Part shown: piece after piece, positions 37,086-46,056 of the stretch
Layout of the letters: each line of letters begins with the position of its first letter
How positions within the stretch are numbered: position 1 is the first letter of the stretch
Source of the DNA: a virus
Direction: 5' to 3' (one strand)
IMG/VR virus record: IMGVR_UViG_3300045971_000149
Span: 1 to 64,000 of that record
Length of the DNA stretch: 64,000 nt
Made by a program: the position numbers and the translations under genes
The notes under the pieces: generated by a model
Told to the model about the DNA's origin: nothing
The model's database searches: none
The model's input: the letters and a program-made list of their open reading frames with translations, nothing else

Positions 37086-37715
37086 TTACTTACCTTGACC
37101 AGTTGCCTGAGCAGAAGCAGAATCAAACGGAGCACGTTTAACAGTATCACCTGTAATAGTAGCAGCAGTTTGAACAGCATTATCAAATGTTAACATCATA
37201 GTAATATCCATTGGATCACTAGACTTATAATCGCCACCTTGGTATGTTACTTTGTTTAAGTAGCATCCATAAAGTGTCCATGTTTCTAGCGTAGTAGGAG
37301 TATATGCGCCGTTGCCGCCGTCGAGTAACTCGATGACTGCTGAGAACTTATAATCAATACCAGATGCTGCACTTGCTTGTTCGAAGAAGTCGAACTGCTT
37401 CTGAAGTTGTTCAGAAACTAAACGGCTAACTGCATTAGAAACGTCGTCGCGCACAACAAGAGTAGCATCAGCCCAGCTAGGCTTACCAGCGTACTTAATC
37501 TTACTGTTATATACGTCGAGAGTGATTGTCTCAAACGATACTTCAGGACGTGAGCAAGTTACAACCTGCTTTGTCAGTTCTGTTCTAGGAGTTGTTACAC
37601 CAAAGTTTTCCAAAGTAACGCGGAAGCGATACTTTAACTTTGGCATCAACATACCTTCGTTTTGTGCACCGCCTACTACCGGTACTGATAATTTGTTTAA
37701 ACTTGCTACGGCCAT
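37086..37715 (-). CDS. gp19: Tail tube protein, gp19-like
   Basis: 209 residues (T4 gp19 is 163). LKYRFRVTLENFGV near the N-terminus, then KQVVTCSRPEVSFETITLDV, WTLYGCYLNKVTYQGGDY and DITMMLTFDNA follow the tail-tube pattern of T4-like phages. It polymerises inside the sheath to form the DNA conduit. Both a Shine-Dalgarno (AAGGAG) and a late-type octamer are present upstream. Confidence 0.8.
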   Translation of the reverse strand: MAVASLNKLSVPVVGGAQNEGMLMPKLKYRFRVTLENFGVTTPRTELTKQVVTCSRPEVSFETITLDVYNSKIKYAGKPSWADATLVVRDDVSNAVSRLVSEQLQKQFDFFEQASAASGIDYKFSAVIELLDGGNGAYTPTTLETWTLYGCYLNKVTYQGGDYKSSDPMDITMMLTFDNAVQTAATITGDTVKRAPFDSASAQATGQGK

Positions 37716-37734
37716 AATATGCTCCTTGTCCTTT

Positions 37735-37742
37735 TATTTATT
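37735..37742 (-). promoter_or_regulatory. T4-late-like octamer for the tail tube gene
   Basis: AATAAATA, 19 nt upstream of ATG 37715, with AAGGAG in between. It overlaps the stop of the sheath gene region. Confidence 0.45.
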
Positions 37743-37745
37743 GTG

Positions 37746-40700
37746 TTAAGCTAGGGTGTATGTTCCAGACTTAATAGCACCAGTGTTTACAATACGTAAT
37801 GGAACGTAAATGAACTCAACTGCCTTAACTGGCTCAATAGCAAGGTCTAACCATAGTTCTGAACGGTCAATTCTTGCAGGTGTATTGTTAGATTCATCGC
37901 AAACTACGATAAAGTCATACAATGCACGTTGACCGACAAGTTCCAACAACAGACTTGTTACAGCATTTTTAATTTCGTTGCGTGTAATCTTGTCATTTGG
38001 TTCAAACAAATATGGGCGGCTTAAAACATCTAGCTGACGACGTAAGTATGCAACTAATCTCGATACATTAATACGATCCAACGCACTTGAGCCATTAGCA
38101 CGAGTGTATTGTCCCATTGCAACAATGCCAGCACCAGTTAATGTAGCGATTGGATTAATCTTAACACTTGCCATCACATCACGCACGCCTGTTGGCAATG
38201 CTGTTGACTTGAATTCACCATTTTCTAAGTAACCGACTGAAGTAGCATTATCAATACCACCACGACGGATACCAGCTGGAGCAAACCATGGATAGCTCTT
38301 TGCGTCACTATTAACAATCATACGCAATGCCATGTGGCTTGGCGGAACAACAATATAGTTGCCTGCTAAGTCGTTTGTATATCCGCTTGGATAGTACATT
38401 GCCATATATTCGTTATAGCTAACTCCGCCCTTATCGCTGTTGTCAAATGCTCCGTTAGAGTTAAGACCCCATGCCTTCAAGTCAGTACCCGTTGCCTTTA
38501 AGCGCATCGGAGTGTCACCAATAACAAATCCAGAGAATGCACGATCAGCATTTAAGCTAATCATATTCTGAATCAATTCTGGGTAACCTGGGCAAACAAT
38601 TAGATTGTATGTTAATGTATCGGTATCTCTAATCGAAACATTTGCATCCATTGCGCTCTTAAGTCCCTTAATAACAAAGCCACGTTGTGCATGACGTCCA
38701 AAACTTCCTGCACCTGTATCTTGATTCGGACTTACGCTAATCCAACGATTTGCATTGTATCGAACTGTTCCACCTGAACCGTCCATTGGAAGATTCATAC
38801 GTAAGTTAATACCGTTGTTAGCAAGTACATTGATGTAATCTGCAACATATTGCTTAACATTAAATCCTGAACGACGAAGATTCCACAATCTCATACCACG
38901 TGGATATTCGGCTGGATCCGGTGCATCTGGATCAACAAAACTACTAAAACGTAAATCTGCAATAGAACTTGGATTTACTGCGTCGCCGCTTGTTGCCCAA
39001 CGTGCATCAGCAAACAACCATCCTGTTGGGCTTGTTTGATCTGTAGGATCTTGAAGAATCCAAGATAAAGTATATAGACCGTCGTACACATAAATTACTT
39101 GGCCGTATTGTTCGATATCAGCGGTGCTAATCCAGATATCACCGTCTGCAAGCGGAGTACCTTTGCTCTGTGTAAGAGGTTTAGTAGCACTTACAATTGG
39201 CCCATTAACGTCTGCGTTAGGGAATACTGTGGCATAACCTGCCCACTTTTGACCGTCGTGAACCATAACATCCACTTGATCAACTATTGAACTATACCAA
39301 AGTTGACCATTTGCAGGAGCAGAACTTGGGGAAGTTGCACTAGCAGAAAATACTAATGTTCTCCAGTTACTTGCTTTAGCAGTAGCACCTGTTGGTTCAT
39401 AAGCACCTGCTGAATAAAAATTAGCAGTATGATCCCACTGACCTGTAACACTATTGTAAACAGAAGGAATAAATCCAACAGTACCTAAGATGTTAGTAGT
39501 ATCTTTAAATAGAATTTCTCCGCCAGTGTTGTGAACAATGCTAACTGATCCATCTACATTAATTGTTGAATTGATATTAGGAATTCCAGATGCATTAACT
39601 GCTGCAACGAAATCACTAATAGTAGTTCCTTGTATTGTAACAGTAGTTGTGTTAACATAACCAGTAACTCCTGCAACGGATGCACTAATCTGTAAGCTAG
39701 AACCGGTAGTTAATGCAACAGTTGTTGTTGAAACATTGCTAGTAATTGTAGTAGGGCTAATACCAACTCTGCGTTGAACTGTGAAGTTTGCAAACGATGG
39801 AAGTCCTGGAGTAGAGTCGTTACCGTGATTATAATTGCTTTCAATAAACAATGTGCCAACTGGAATATTCACTCCCCCGCCTGCCTTATCTAAGCTGTAA
39901 GTTGCCTCTGCACCTGTAGCATAGATTGGAGATTTTACTAAGTTAAATGCATTACTTGTAGCATTATATTGTTTAACTGACCAGTATGCACCACCATTTG
40001 GAATAGTAGTCTTAACATAAACGCTTCCTGCTGGACGAGCAGATGAGCCTGTCCAAGATGGAAACTGTGTGTGAGGTCCGACAAATACTGTTGGGCCAAA
40101 ATATGTCTTTGCGCTCAATCCAAGTTGTGCAAGTAAAGTTGCATCGCCGCTGATAGCAATATTACCATCTGCGGTAACTCCGTTGCTCTTAGCAGTTGAA
40201 GAAGCAAATAATGCCAATGCGCCGCCGACTACCTTTGCACCAACACCCTTAGTTTGAAGTAATGGGTTAATTGCAAGGGCAATATCAGCCATTGCATATC
40301 CGGATGCAACTGTAACTGTAGTAGCATTAATAATTAGTGTACCTGCAACGGATGTAGCTGCAAGAATCTTACCTGTAGCAGTTGGCCAACTTGTTGCCCA
40401 TGATGTGCTAACGAATGTATTATTTGATGCGCCGGTAAAATTAGCTTCGATGTTTGATCCAACTTCAACCCAATTACCGTTTAAGTTCTTGTAGAATGTA
40501 TGAACTTGTTCAAGTGGTTGATTAACTGCAACTGCATAAGAACCTACAACGCCGAAGCTAGCTTTTGGCTTTTGATTAATTGAATCAAATTGTGTTGCGG
40601 CATTGCTATCGTCGATAATAAGCGGAGTAACATCTTTAAATGCACCAGTAGATCCCCATTCGAAAATACCAAACTGTGAGTTCGAAGTGTCAACCCAATA

Positions 40701-41102
40701 TGCGCCATCTTTAGGGGCACCAGACGGAGTACTTGATTGCGGAGTAAGACCTGAAAGATCAACTCCGGCTCTAACAACATACGCCTGCGAGCTAACGCCT
40801 AACAAACTGTAAGCTGCTTGAAGACCGTACTCGTTAAGTTCTCCACCGTGAACAGGATTACCTGATGCATCAGTGTAGAATACTGGAACACCAAAGGTGT
40901 CTGCCAAATCACGTTGGCCAGTTACTGTCCAAATCTTTCCGGCGTTTGACGGAAGTGTTCCAGGTGCAGTAACACCCGATGGATTCTTCTTGTTACTTGC
41001 TGAAGCAACAAAGATTAAAGGAATTGTCCCTGGTGCAGCTTGTGTATAGAAACTCTCGTTAACTACGCTAACTGCTACGCCTGGTGAATTTAGTGTGGCC
41101 AT
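37746..41102 (-). CDS. gp18: Tail sheath protein, gp18-like, unusually long
   Basis: 1,118 residues against ~660 in T4. N-terminal SPGVAVSVVNESFYTQAAPG and the C-terminal domain (WISVSPNQDTGAGSFGRHAQ; RRQLDVLSRPYLFEPNDKIT; NTGAIKSGTYTLA) are typical sheath ends. The extra ~450 residues lie in the middle (about 150-640) and are Thr/Ser/Gly-rich with recurrent units like GQLWYSSIVDQVDVMVHDGQ. The insert probably forms additional surface domains on the contractile sheath. A Shine-Dalgarno GGAGAG precedes the ATG. Confidence 0.85.
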   Translation of the reverse strand: MATLNSPGVAVSVVNESFYTQAAPGTIPLIFVASASNKKNPSGVTAPGTLPSNAGKIWTVTGQRDLADTFGVPVFYTDASGNPVHGGELNEYGLQAAYSLLGVSSQAYVVRAGVDLSGLTPQSSTPSGAPKDGAYWVDTSNSQFGIFEWGSTGAFKDVTPLIIDDSNAATQFDSINQKPKASFGVVGSYAVAVNQPLEQVHTFYKNLNGNWVEVGSNIEANFTGASNNTFVSTSWATSWPTATGKILAATSVAGTLIINATTVTVASGYAMADIALAINPLLQTKGVGAKVVGGALALFASSTAKSNGVTADGNIAISGDATLLAQLGLSAKTYFGPTVFVGPHTQFPSWTGSSARPAGSVYVKTTIPNGGAYWSVKQYNATSNAFNLVKSPIYATGAEATYSLDKAGGGVNIPVGTLFIESNYNHGNDSTPGLPSFANFTVQRRVGISPTTITSNVSTTTVALTTGSSLQISASVAGVTGYVNTTTVTIQGTTISDFVAAVNASGIPNINSTINVDGSVSIVHNTGGEILFKDTTNILGTVGFIPSVYNSVTGQWDHTANFYSAGAYEPTGATAKASNWRTLVFSASATSPSSAPANGQLWYSSIVDQVDVMVHDGQKWAGYATVFPNADVNGPIVSATKPLTQSKGTPLADGDIWISTADIEQYGQVIYVYDGLYTLSWILQDPTDQTSPTGWLFADARWATSGDAVNPSSIADLRFSSFVDPDAPDPAEYPRGMRLWNLRRSGFNVKQYVADYINVLANNGINLRMNLPMDGSGGTVRYNANRWISVSPNQDTGAGSFGRHAQRGFVIKGLKSAMDANVSIRDTDTLTYNLIVCPGYPELIQNMISLNADRAFSGFVIGDTPMRLKATGTDLKAWGLNSNGAFDNSDKGGVSYNEYMAMYYPSGYTNDLAGNYIVVPPSHMALRMIVNSDAKSYPWFAPAGIRRGGIDNATSVGYLENGEFKSTALPTGVRDVMASVKINPIATLTGAGIVAMGQYTRANGSSALDRINVSRLVAYLRRQLDVLSRPYLFEPNDKITRNEIKNAVTSLLLELVGQRALYDFIVVCDESNNTPARIDRSELWLDLAIEPVKAVEFIYVPLRIVNTGAIKSGTYTLA

Positions 41103-41134
41103 TTATTGCTCTCCAAATATGGTTTTATCTAGTA

Positions 41135-41142
41135 TATTTAGT
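41135..41142 (-). promoter_or_regulatory. T4-late-like octamer for the tail sheath gene
   Basis: ACTAAATA on the minus strand ~32 nt upstream of ATG 41102; the leader holds GGAGAG. Confidence 0.45.
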
Positions 41143-41162
41143 TCAGCAATCAAATTTCGCCG

Positions 41163-41170
41163 GGTAAATA
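41163..41170 (+). promoter_or_regulatory. T4-late-like octamer for the HNH-like gene
   Basis: GGTAAATA, 32 nt upstream of ATG 41203; arranged back to back with the sheath octamer. Confidence 0.4.
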
Positions 41171-41202
41171 TATAGTGAAAAGGCACCAAAAAGGGCGGGG
41201 TT

Positions 41203-41538
41203 ATGAGAGGATTATGTAAAACCTGTGGAAGTAGACCAGTTGCAATCAACTATAAAAAAGAAGAAAGGGTTTTCTATCGGAGTCAGTGCGACCATTGTGC
41301 AAAGGGACGCAATATCGGAAAGCCGATGTGGTATATCTCGGGCTATCGACTAAAGTGTAAATGTGATAGGTGTGGGTTTGAAAGCAAATACAAAGAGCAA
41401 TTCGATGTATTCTATATTGACGGCAACCCCACAAATTGCCGTCATACAAATTTAAAAAGTGTCTGTGCTAATTGCCAACGTATTCTCCATGCGCTTCGAT
41501 TACCGTGGAAACGGGGAGACCTGACGCCAGACTTTTAA
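41203..41538 (+). CDS. HNH-like zinc protein conserved in T4-like phages
   Basis: 111 residues. Cys pairs CKTC, CDHC, CDRC and CANC form probable zinc sites, with FDVFYIDGNPTNCRHTNLKS then VCANCQRILH like the beta-beta-alpha core of HNH nucleases (NLxxxCxxC). A similar small protein is widespread in marine T4-like phages. Nicking activity is possible but unproven. The 3' end overlaps the dNMP kinase gene on the opposite strand by ~70 nt. Confidence 0.6.
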   Translation: MRGLCKTCGSRPVAINYKKEERVFYRSQCDHCAKGRNIGKPMWYISGYRLKCKCDRCGFESKYKEQFDVFYIDGNPTNCRHTNLKSVCANCQRILHALRLPWKRGDLTPDF

Positions 41539-42130
41539 CTTGTTGGTATAACTCGTCAATATTTCCGTTATTATCAATTACTGCATCGAACGGTGTTCCT
41601 ACCCATGCCCATTCACTTGCATGAACTTCGGGAAATGCTGTACGCATATGGTTAAAGGTACTGCGATTTGATTCAACTGCAAGATTATACCATTCCGGTA
41701 ATGCGCCACGCTGTACCCAAACTACTTGGCCGCCTTGTGCTTTAATAGCGGTTATCTCATTTGGAAATCGGCAGTCGCTAATTACAATATCATCTGTACT
41801 AGATCGAAGTTTATTCTCTAAGCTTGCAATCCACATATCATTATGAAAACCGTTTCGACAAACTTCGGTTCCCCAGTGTTGCAAAATCCATCGCGGAGTA
41901 AGTTGTGGCATTCCTAATCGAGCAGCCCACCAAGTATCTATTTGCTCACGCCACTCTCGAGCAGCTTTTGTACGGCCTTCAAGCAGTTCTCTATCCCAAC
42001 CGAATACTGCGGCAACTGCATCTTTCAAAGTTGCAGCAAACGAATCACGCCGAAATTCGTGGAAGTTTACAAGATAGTCCGCAACAGTATCTTTACCTGC
42101 ACCAATAAACCCACATACACCTATAATCAT
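41468..42130 (-). CDS. Deoxynucleoside monophosphate kinase
   Basis: 220 residues. P-loop CGFIGAGKDTVADYL at the N-terminus, WILQHWGTEVCR and VISDCRFPNEITAIKAQGG in the substrate and lid region match the T4 gp1 type dNMP kinase family. Phosphorylates dNMPs for phage DNA synthesis. Upstream of it are three TAAATTATAGT-like repeats and AGGAG. Confidence 0.8.
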   Translation of the reverse strand: MIIGVCGFIGAGKDTVADYLVNFHEFRRDSFAATLKDAVAAVFGWDRELLEGRTKAAREWREQIDTWWAARLGMPQLTPRWILQHWGTEVCRNGFHNDMWIASLENKLRSSTDDIVISDCRFPNEITAIKAQGGQVVWVQRGALPEWYNLAVESNRSTFNHMRTAFPEVHASEWAWVGTPFDAVIDNNGNIDELYQQVKSLASGLPVSTVIEAHGEYVGN

Positions 42131-42184
42131 AGCATCTCCTGATACTATAATTTACTATAATTTAATATAATTGTCAATAATTTA

Positions 42185-42943
42185 TTAGCCAACTACAAAC
42201 CACATTGGCTTCTCACCGGCGCTGTATGACATTATTTCCACTTCTAGTTCTTTAAGTGAAGTGAGCCCTTCTTGTTTTAGGGCATCGCCATTTAAATTAG
42301 TACCGCCTTGTGGTCCGGCAATTGTTGCAAACTTGCTACGAGCTTCACCTAAAATAACCTTGGCTTGTGCTAGTGCATAATCTTTAAGCCAAATTCCGGC
42401 GTACGGATCTTCTAATAAAACAAAGTCCGGTTTATGATTGTACATCCACAATAGGATTGTTTCTTCACCACGAGGCCGCTGCATAATAGTAAGCTTCTTA
42501 GTTGCAGGATTCCATGTAAAATTAATCTCACTACCGAACATTTTACCAACCATCTTTTGGTAGGATGCAAATGCATAGTATGTAGCAAGCCCGCCCATAT
42601 TACTAGAATTCATTAGATATGTATTTGAGTATGCAAGGTTAAACGGTTCAAATAAGCTACCTGTATCGCCGCCACCAGTTCTAGACCCGACACTTCTACG
42701 GTATAACTGTCTAACTTCGATCACTTCGCTGCTTAATGTGTATTCATTAACATCTTGTTCCAATGTCATAAATGAAAAGCTTTCTTCTACGCTATTACTA
42801 GACTTCTGTCGGAACTTTGCAAATGCTCGGTCAATAGCGGTGTTGTAATGCTTTGGATCGAGTTCAATATCAATCATACCATCACCAAGCATGGTTTTAA
42901 TGTATTCAACTACTTGTTGGCGGGGGTTTTCTAATGTGCTCAT
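42185..42943 (-). CDS. gp13: Neck protein, gp13-like
   Basis: 252 residues from the ATG 5 nt after the octamer (MSTLENPRQQVVEYIKTMLG). HYNTAIDRAFAKFRQKSSNS, NEYTLSSEVIEVRQLYRRSV and IWLKDYALAQAKVILGEARS are typical of gp13 neck proteins in marine T4-like phages. Joins the head portal to the tail together with gp14. Divergent from the gp14-like gene across 28 nt. Confidence 0.7.
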   Translation of the reverse strand: MSTLENPRQQVVEYIKTMLGDGMIDIELDPKHYNTAIDRAFAKFRQKSSNSVEESFSFMTLEQDVNEYTLSSEVIEVRQLYRRSVGSRTGGGDTGSLFEPFNLAYSNTYLMNSSNMGGLATYYAFASYQKMVGKMFGSEINFTWNPATKKLTIMQRPRGEETILLWMYNHKPDFVLLEDPYAGIWLKDYALAQAKVILGEARSKFATIAGPQGGTNLNGDALKQEGLTSLKELEVEIMSYSAGEKPMWFVVG

Positions 42944-42948
42944 GTCAA

Positions 42949-42964
42949 TATTTATCAATAAATA
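42949..42964. promoter_or_regulatory. Back-to-back late-type promoters in a palindrome
   Basis: ATATTTAT-CA-ATAAATAT: the left half read on the minus strand gives GATAAATA 5 nt before the gp13 ATG; the right half on the plus strand gives AATAAATA 7 nt before the gp14 ATG. Neither gene has a Shine-Dalgarno sequence. Confidence 0.6.
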
Positions 42965-42971
42965 TACTACT

Positions 42972-44183
42972 ATGCCAAGACTATCACTTTATAAACCCGA
43001 AAAGGGCAACGACTTTCGATTCCTAGACCGGGTTATCGGTGAACAATTTCAAGTGGGCGGAACTGACTTATTTGTCCATAGGTACTTAGGGCCAGTAAAT
43101 CCTGCTGCGGGGGAAGCAAGTCCCGGCGTTCCGACACAAACTAATCCGATTAGTGAGTTAGGCATCCAAGATGTTATCTTAATGGAAAACAGAGATAGAC
43201 ATTATGATCCTAATGTATATGTAATGCGTGCCATTTATACATTACAAGATTTAGATTTTAACCTAAGCCAGTTCGGTATTTTTCTAAACAACGATAATAT
43301 TTTTATTCACTTGCATCTAAGCAATTGTGTTAACACTTTAACTAGAAAAATAATGGCAGGCGATGTTATAGAGTTGCCTCACTTAAAGGACGAGTATGCA
43401 TTAGATGATGCAATGGTTGCATTAAAGAGATTCTACGTTGTACAAGATGTCACTCGTGCAGCGAGTGGGTTTAGTCAAACGTGGTATCCACACTTACTTA
43501 GAGTTAAGTGTGTACCGTTAGTTGACAGTCAAGAATATAAAGAGATTCTTGATGCAAGTGCAGGTGACGGGTCTAATCAAACATTACGTGACATTCTTAG
43601 TACTTACAATAAGAGTATCGAAGTTAACAATGCAATTATTGCCCAAGCAGAAGAAGATGCACCTCTTAGTGGTGCAAGTACAAACAACTTATATGTTATA
43701 CCAGAGAATGGAGACTTACTATCTCAAGATATTGATGCATCTAGCGATACCCTTAATGCAGATGATAACATTACTGATGCAAGCATAGTATTACAGTCGC
43801 CTGATCATAATTATTATGTTGGATACGGGACGGGCGACGGCAAACCACCAAACGGTGCTCCGTATACTTTTGGAACAACATTTCCGTCGGCATCAGTTGC
43901 AGGACAATTCCATCTACGCACCGATTATTTCCCGAATAGATTATTTCGCTGGAATGGAACATTTTGGGTTAAATTTGAGGATAATGTAAGAATGACATTG
44001 ACAAATAGTTACGATCCAAATGTGCCAAATCAAAGCTCTACAACGACTACATACAGTACAGCTATTAGAGAAACACAGCGTTCGGGCTTTATTAACAATA
44101 ACAATACTGCAACTATTGCAGGAAATATTGTTCAAGAGCGTCAAGCACTTTCTAAAGCACTTAAACCGAAGGCAGATAATTAA
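42972..44183 (+). CDS. gp14: Neck protein, gp14-like
   Basis: 403 residues from ATG 42972 (MPRLSLYKPEKGNDF). The N-terminal ~200 residues follow the gp14 pattern (ENRDRHYDPNVYVMRAIYTL; AGDVIELPHLKDEYALDD; FYVVQDVTRAASGFSQTWYP). The C-terminal part adds a segment common to such proteins (GQFHLRTDYFPNRLFRWNGT). T4 gp14 is 256 residues, so this one is extended. Overlaps the next gene by one base. Confidence 0.65.
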   Translation: MPRLSLYKPEKGNDFRFLDRVIGEQFQVGGTDLFVHRYLGPVNPAAGEASPGVPTQTNPISELGIQDVILMENRDRHYDPNVYVMRAIYTLQDLDFNLSQFGIFLNNDNIFIHLHLSNCVNTLTRKIMAGDVIELPHLKDEYALDDAMVALKRFYVVQDVTRAASGFSQTWYPHLLRVKCVPLVDSQEYKEILDASAGDGSNQTLRDILSTYNKSIEVNNAIIAQAEEDAPLSGASTNNLYVIPENGDLLSQDIDASSDTLNADDNITDASIVLQSPDHNYYVGYGTGDGKPPNGAPYTFGTTFPSASVAGQFHLRTDYFPNRLFRWNGTFWVKFEDNVRMTLTNSYDPNVPNQSSTTTTYSTAIRETQRSGFINNNNTATIAGNIVQERQALSKALKPKADN

Positions 44184-45631
44184 TGGAACATTTTTACGAC
44201 GCGCAAATAAAACGTTACCTAACACAGTTTATGCGACTTATGAGCAACTTTGCATATAAAGATGCAAAGGGAAAACTCACACAGATTCCTGTACGGTACG
44301 GAGATATGAATAGACAAGTTGCGCAGATCATGAGAAAGAACAGCGAGAATGTTGTTCAAAGTGCTCCGTTTATTGCTTGCTATATAAAAAGTCTAGATTT
44401 TGCTAGAGATAGACTGCAAGACCCTACGTATGTTAGTAAAGTGAATATCCGTGAACGTGCATATGATGCACAAGGTCGCGAATACCTAAATACACAAGGT
44501 GAGAATTATACAGTAGAACGATTAATGCCAACTCCTTTTACTTTGCAGTTCACCGCAGATATTTGGACCACTAATACTGATCAAAAGTTTCAATTACTAG
44601 AACAAATACTAGTGTTGTTTAATCCGTCTATGGAAGTACAGTCTAGTAGTAATTATTTAGATTGGACAAGATTAAGTGTAATCGAACTTACGAATATGAC
44701 ATTCTCTAGTAGGCAAGTACCTCAAGGGCTTGAACAAGATATTGATATTGCAACGCTAAACTTCACTGCACCTATTTGGATTACAACTCCTGCGAAAGTT
44801 AAGAAACTAGGAATTATTACACAAATTATTACAAGCATGTTTGTAGATCCAGTCGGAACTATTGAATCTGGAGTATATGCAGATTCGGCTGATACTAATT
44901 TCTTCGATACTAGAAATCCAGTAAGTGTTGATTATATTACATTAGGTAACTTAGAATTACTAGTGCTCAATAACACTGCAAAGTTAACTCCTTCAAATGA
45001 AGTAATTAAGGCTCCGAACAATATTGATATTCCTCAAATATTTGGATCCGGCATAAATTGGGTTAGGATATTAGATTTGTATCCCGGGAAGTTTACAGCA
45101 GGCCTGAGTCAACTACGATTAACTAAGCCCGACGGTAATGAAATTGTAGGACACATTAGTTTAGATCCGCTAGATGATCAAACAATGCACATTAGCTTCG
45201 ATACTGATACTGTTCCAATGAATACTATCCTAACTGATGCTCTGAATACACATTCGAGAGGAACTGTTGATGCAATCGTAGATCCACAAACATTTAACCC
45301 TCGACCACTAATAAACGGAGTGCTAGGTAATGCAACTATTGATGCTCGTTACTTAATACTTGAAGATATTAATCCAAATATAGGCACTCCAAATTACTCC
45401 GGACCGACTGCTTGGAAGAATCTAAATAACTCGGACTTTGTTGCCCATGCTAACGACATAATCCAGTGGGACGGATCTCAATGGAATGTACTGTTCAATA
45501 GTCGAGTAGTTAGTGCATTAACATATATAACTAATGCACGAACTGGTGTGCAGTATGCTTGGGACGGTGCGAGTTGGATGAAGAGTTACGAAGGCATCTA
45601 TACCGCGGGAAAATGGCGGTTAGTTCTATGA
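44183..45631 (+). CDS. gp15: Tail sheath stabiliser / completion protein, gp15-like
   Basis: 482 residues; T4 gp15 is 272. The N-terminal ~240 residues carry the family pattern: HFYDAQIKRYLTQFMRLMSN, KLTQIPVRYGDMNRQVAQIM, PTPFTLQFTADIWTTNTDQK and DIATLNFTAPIWITTPA. The extra C-terminal half includes WDGSQWNVLFN and WDGASWMKSYEG motifs. Caps the tail and joins it to the neck. Ends with ATGA coupling to the Nudix gene. Confidence 0.75.
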   Translation: MEHFYDAQIKRYLTQFMRLMSNFAYKDAKGKLTQIPVRYGDMNRQVAQIMRKNSENVVQSAPFIACYIKSLDFARDRLQDPTYVSKVNIRERAYDAQGREYLNTQGENYTVERLMPTPFTLQFTADIWTTNTDQKFQLLEQILVLFNPSMEVQSSSNYLDWTRLSVIELTNMTFSSRQVPQGLEQDIDIATLNFTAPIWITTPAKVKKLGIITQIITSMFVDPVGTIESGVYADSADTNFFDTRNPVSVDYITLGNLELLVLNNTAKLTPSNEVIKAPNNIDIPQIFGSGINWVRILDLYPGKFTAGLSQLRLTKPDGNEIVGHISLDPLDDQTMHISFDTDTVPMNTILTDALNTHSRGTVDAIVDPQTFNPRPLINGVLGNATIDARYLILEDINPNIGTPNYSGPTAWKNLNNSDFVAHANDIIQWDGSQWNVLFNSRVVSALTYITNARTGVQYAWDGASWMKSYEGIYTAGKWRLVL

Positions 45632-46056
45632 CAAATATAACCTGCTCGGGCGGATTGTTCCTGGCAAAAGATACACAACGATTTCTATTTCTGCTTCGTG
45701 CACAAGGTAAAACCGCGGGTACTTGGGGACTTGTAGGCGGGAAGAAAGAGCCGTCTGACATCACTGCATACGATGCATTGCTTAGAGAAATCCAGGAAGA
45801 AATTGGTTCAGTACCAAATAACGTTAAGCCAGTACCGTTAGAATGGTATTCTAGTAGAGATGATATGTTCTCGTATCATACCTATGTAATGATTGTGGAG
45901 CATGAGTTTATTCCTCTTCTAAACGAAGAGCATACAGGATACTGTTGGGTTGGAATAAATGATTGGCCACGCCCGTTACACTCCGGAGTAAGAAATACCC
46001 TTATTAGTAGAACTACTAAAGGTAAAATTCAAACTATTCTAGATGTTATACGGTAA
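45628..46056 (+). CDS. Nudix hydrolase
   Basis: 142 residues starting on the ATG that overlaps the gp15-like stop. Nudix fold with SGGLFLAKDTQRFLFLLRAQ, TWGLVGGKKEPSD and REIQEEIGSV. The Nudix box has a few extra residues between GGKKE and REIQEEIG relative to the Gx5Ex7REUxEExGU consensus, so the first Glu may come from a different position. Probably hydrolyses a nucleoside diphosphate derivative. Its end overlaps the convergent fibre gene by 11 nt. Confidence 0.75.
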   Translation: MTNITCSGGLFLAKDTQRFLFLLRAQGKTAGTWGLVGGKKEPSDITAYDALLREIQEEIGSVPNNVKPVPLEWYSSRDDMFSYHTYVMIVEHEFIPLLNEEHTGYCWVGINDWPRPLHSGVRNTLISRTTKGKIQTILDVIR

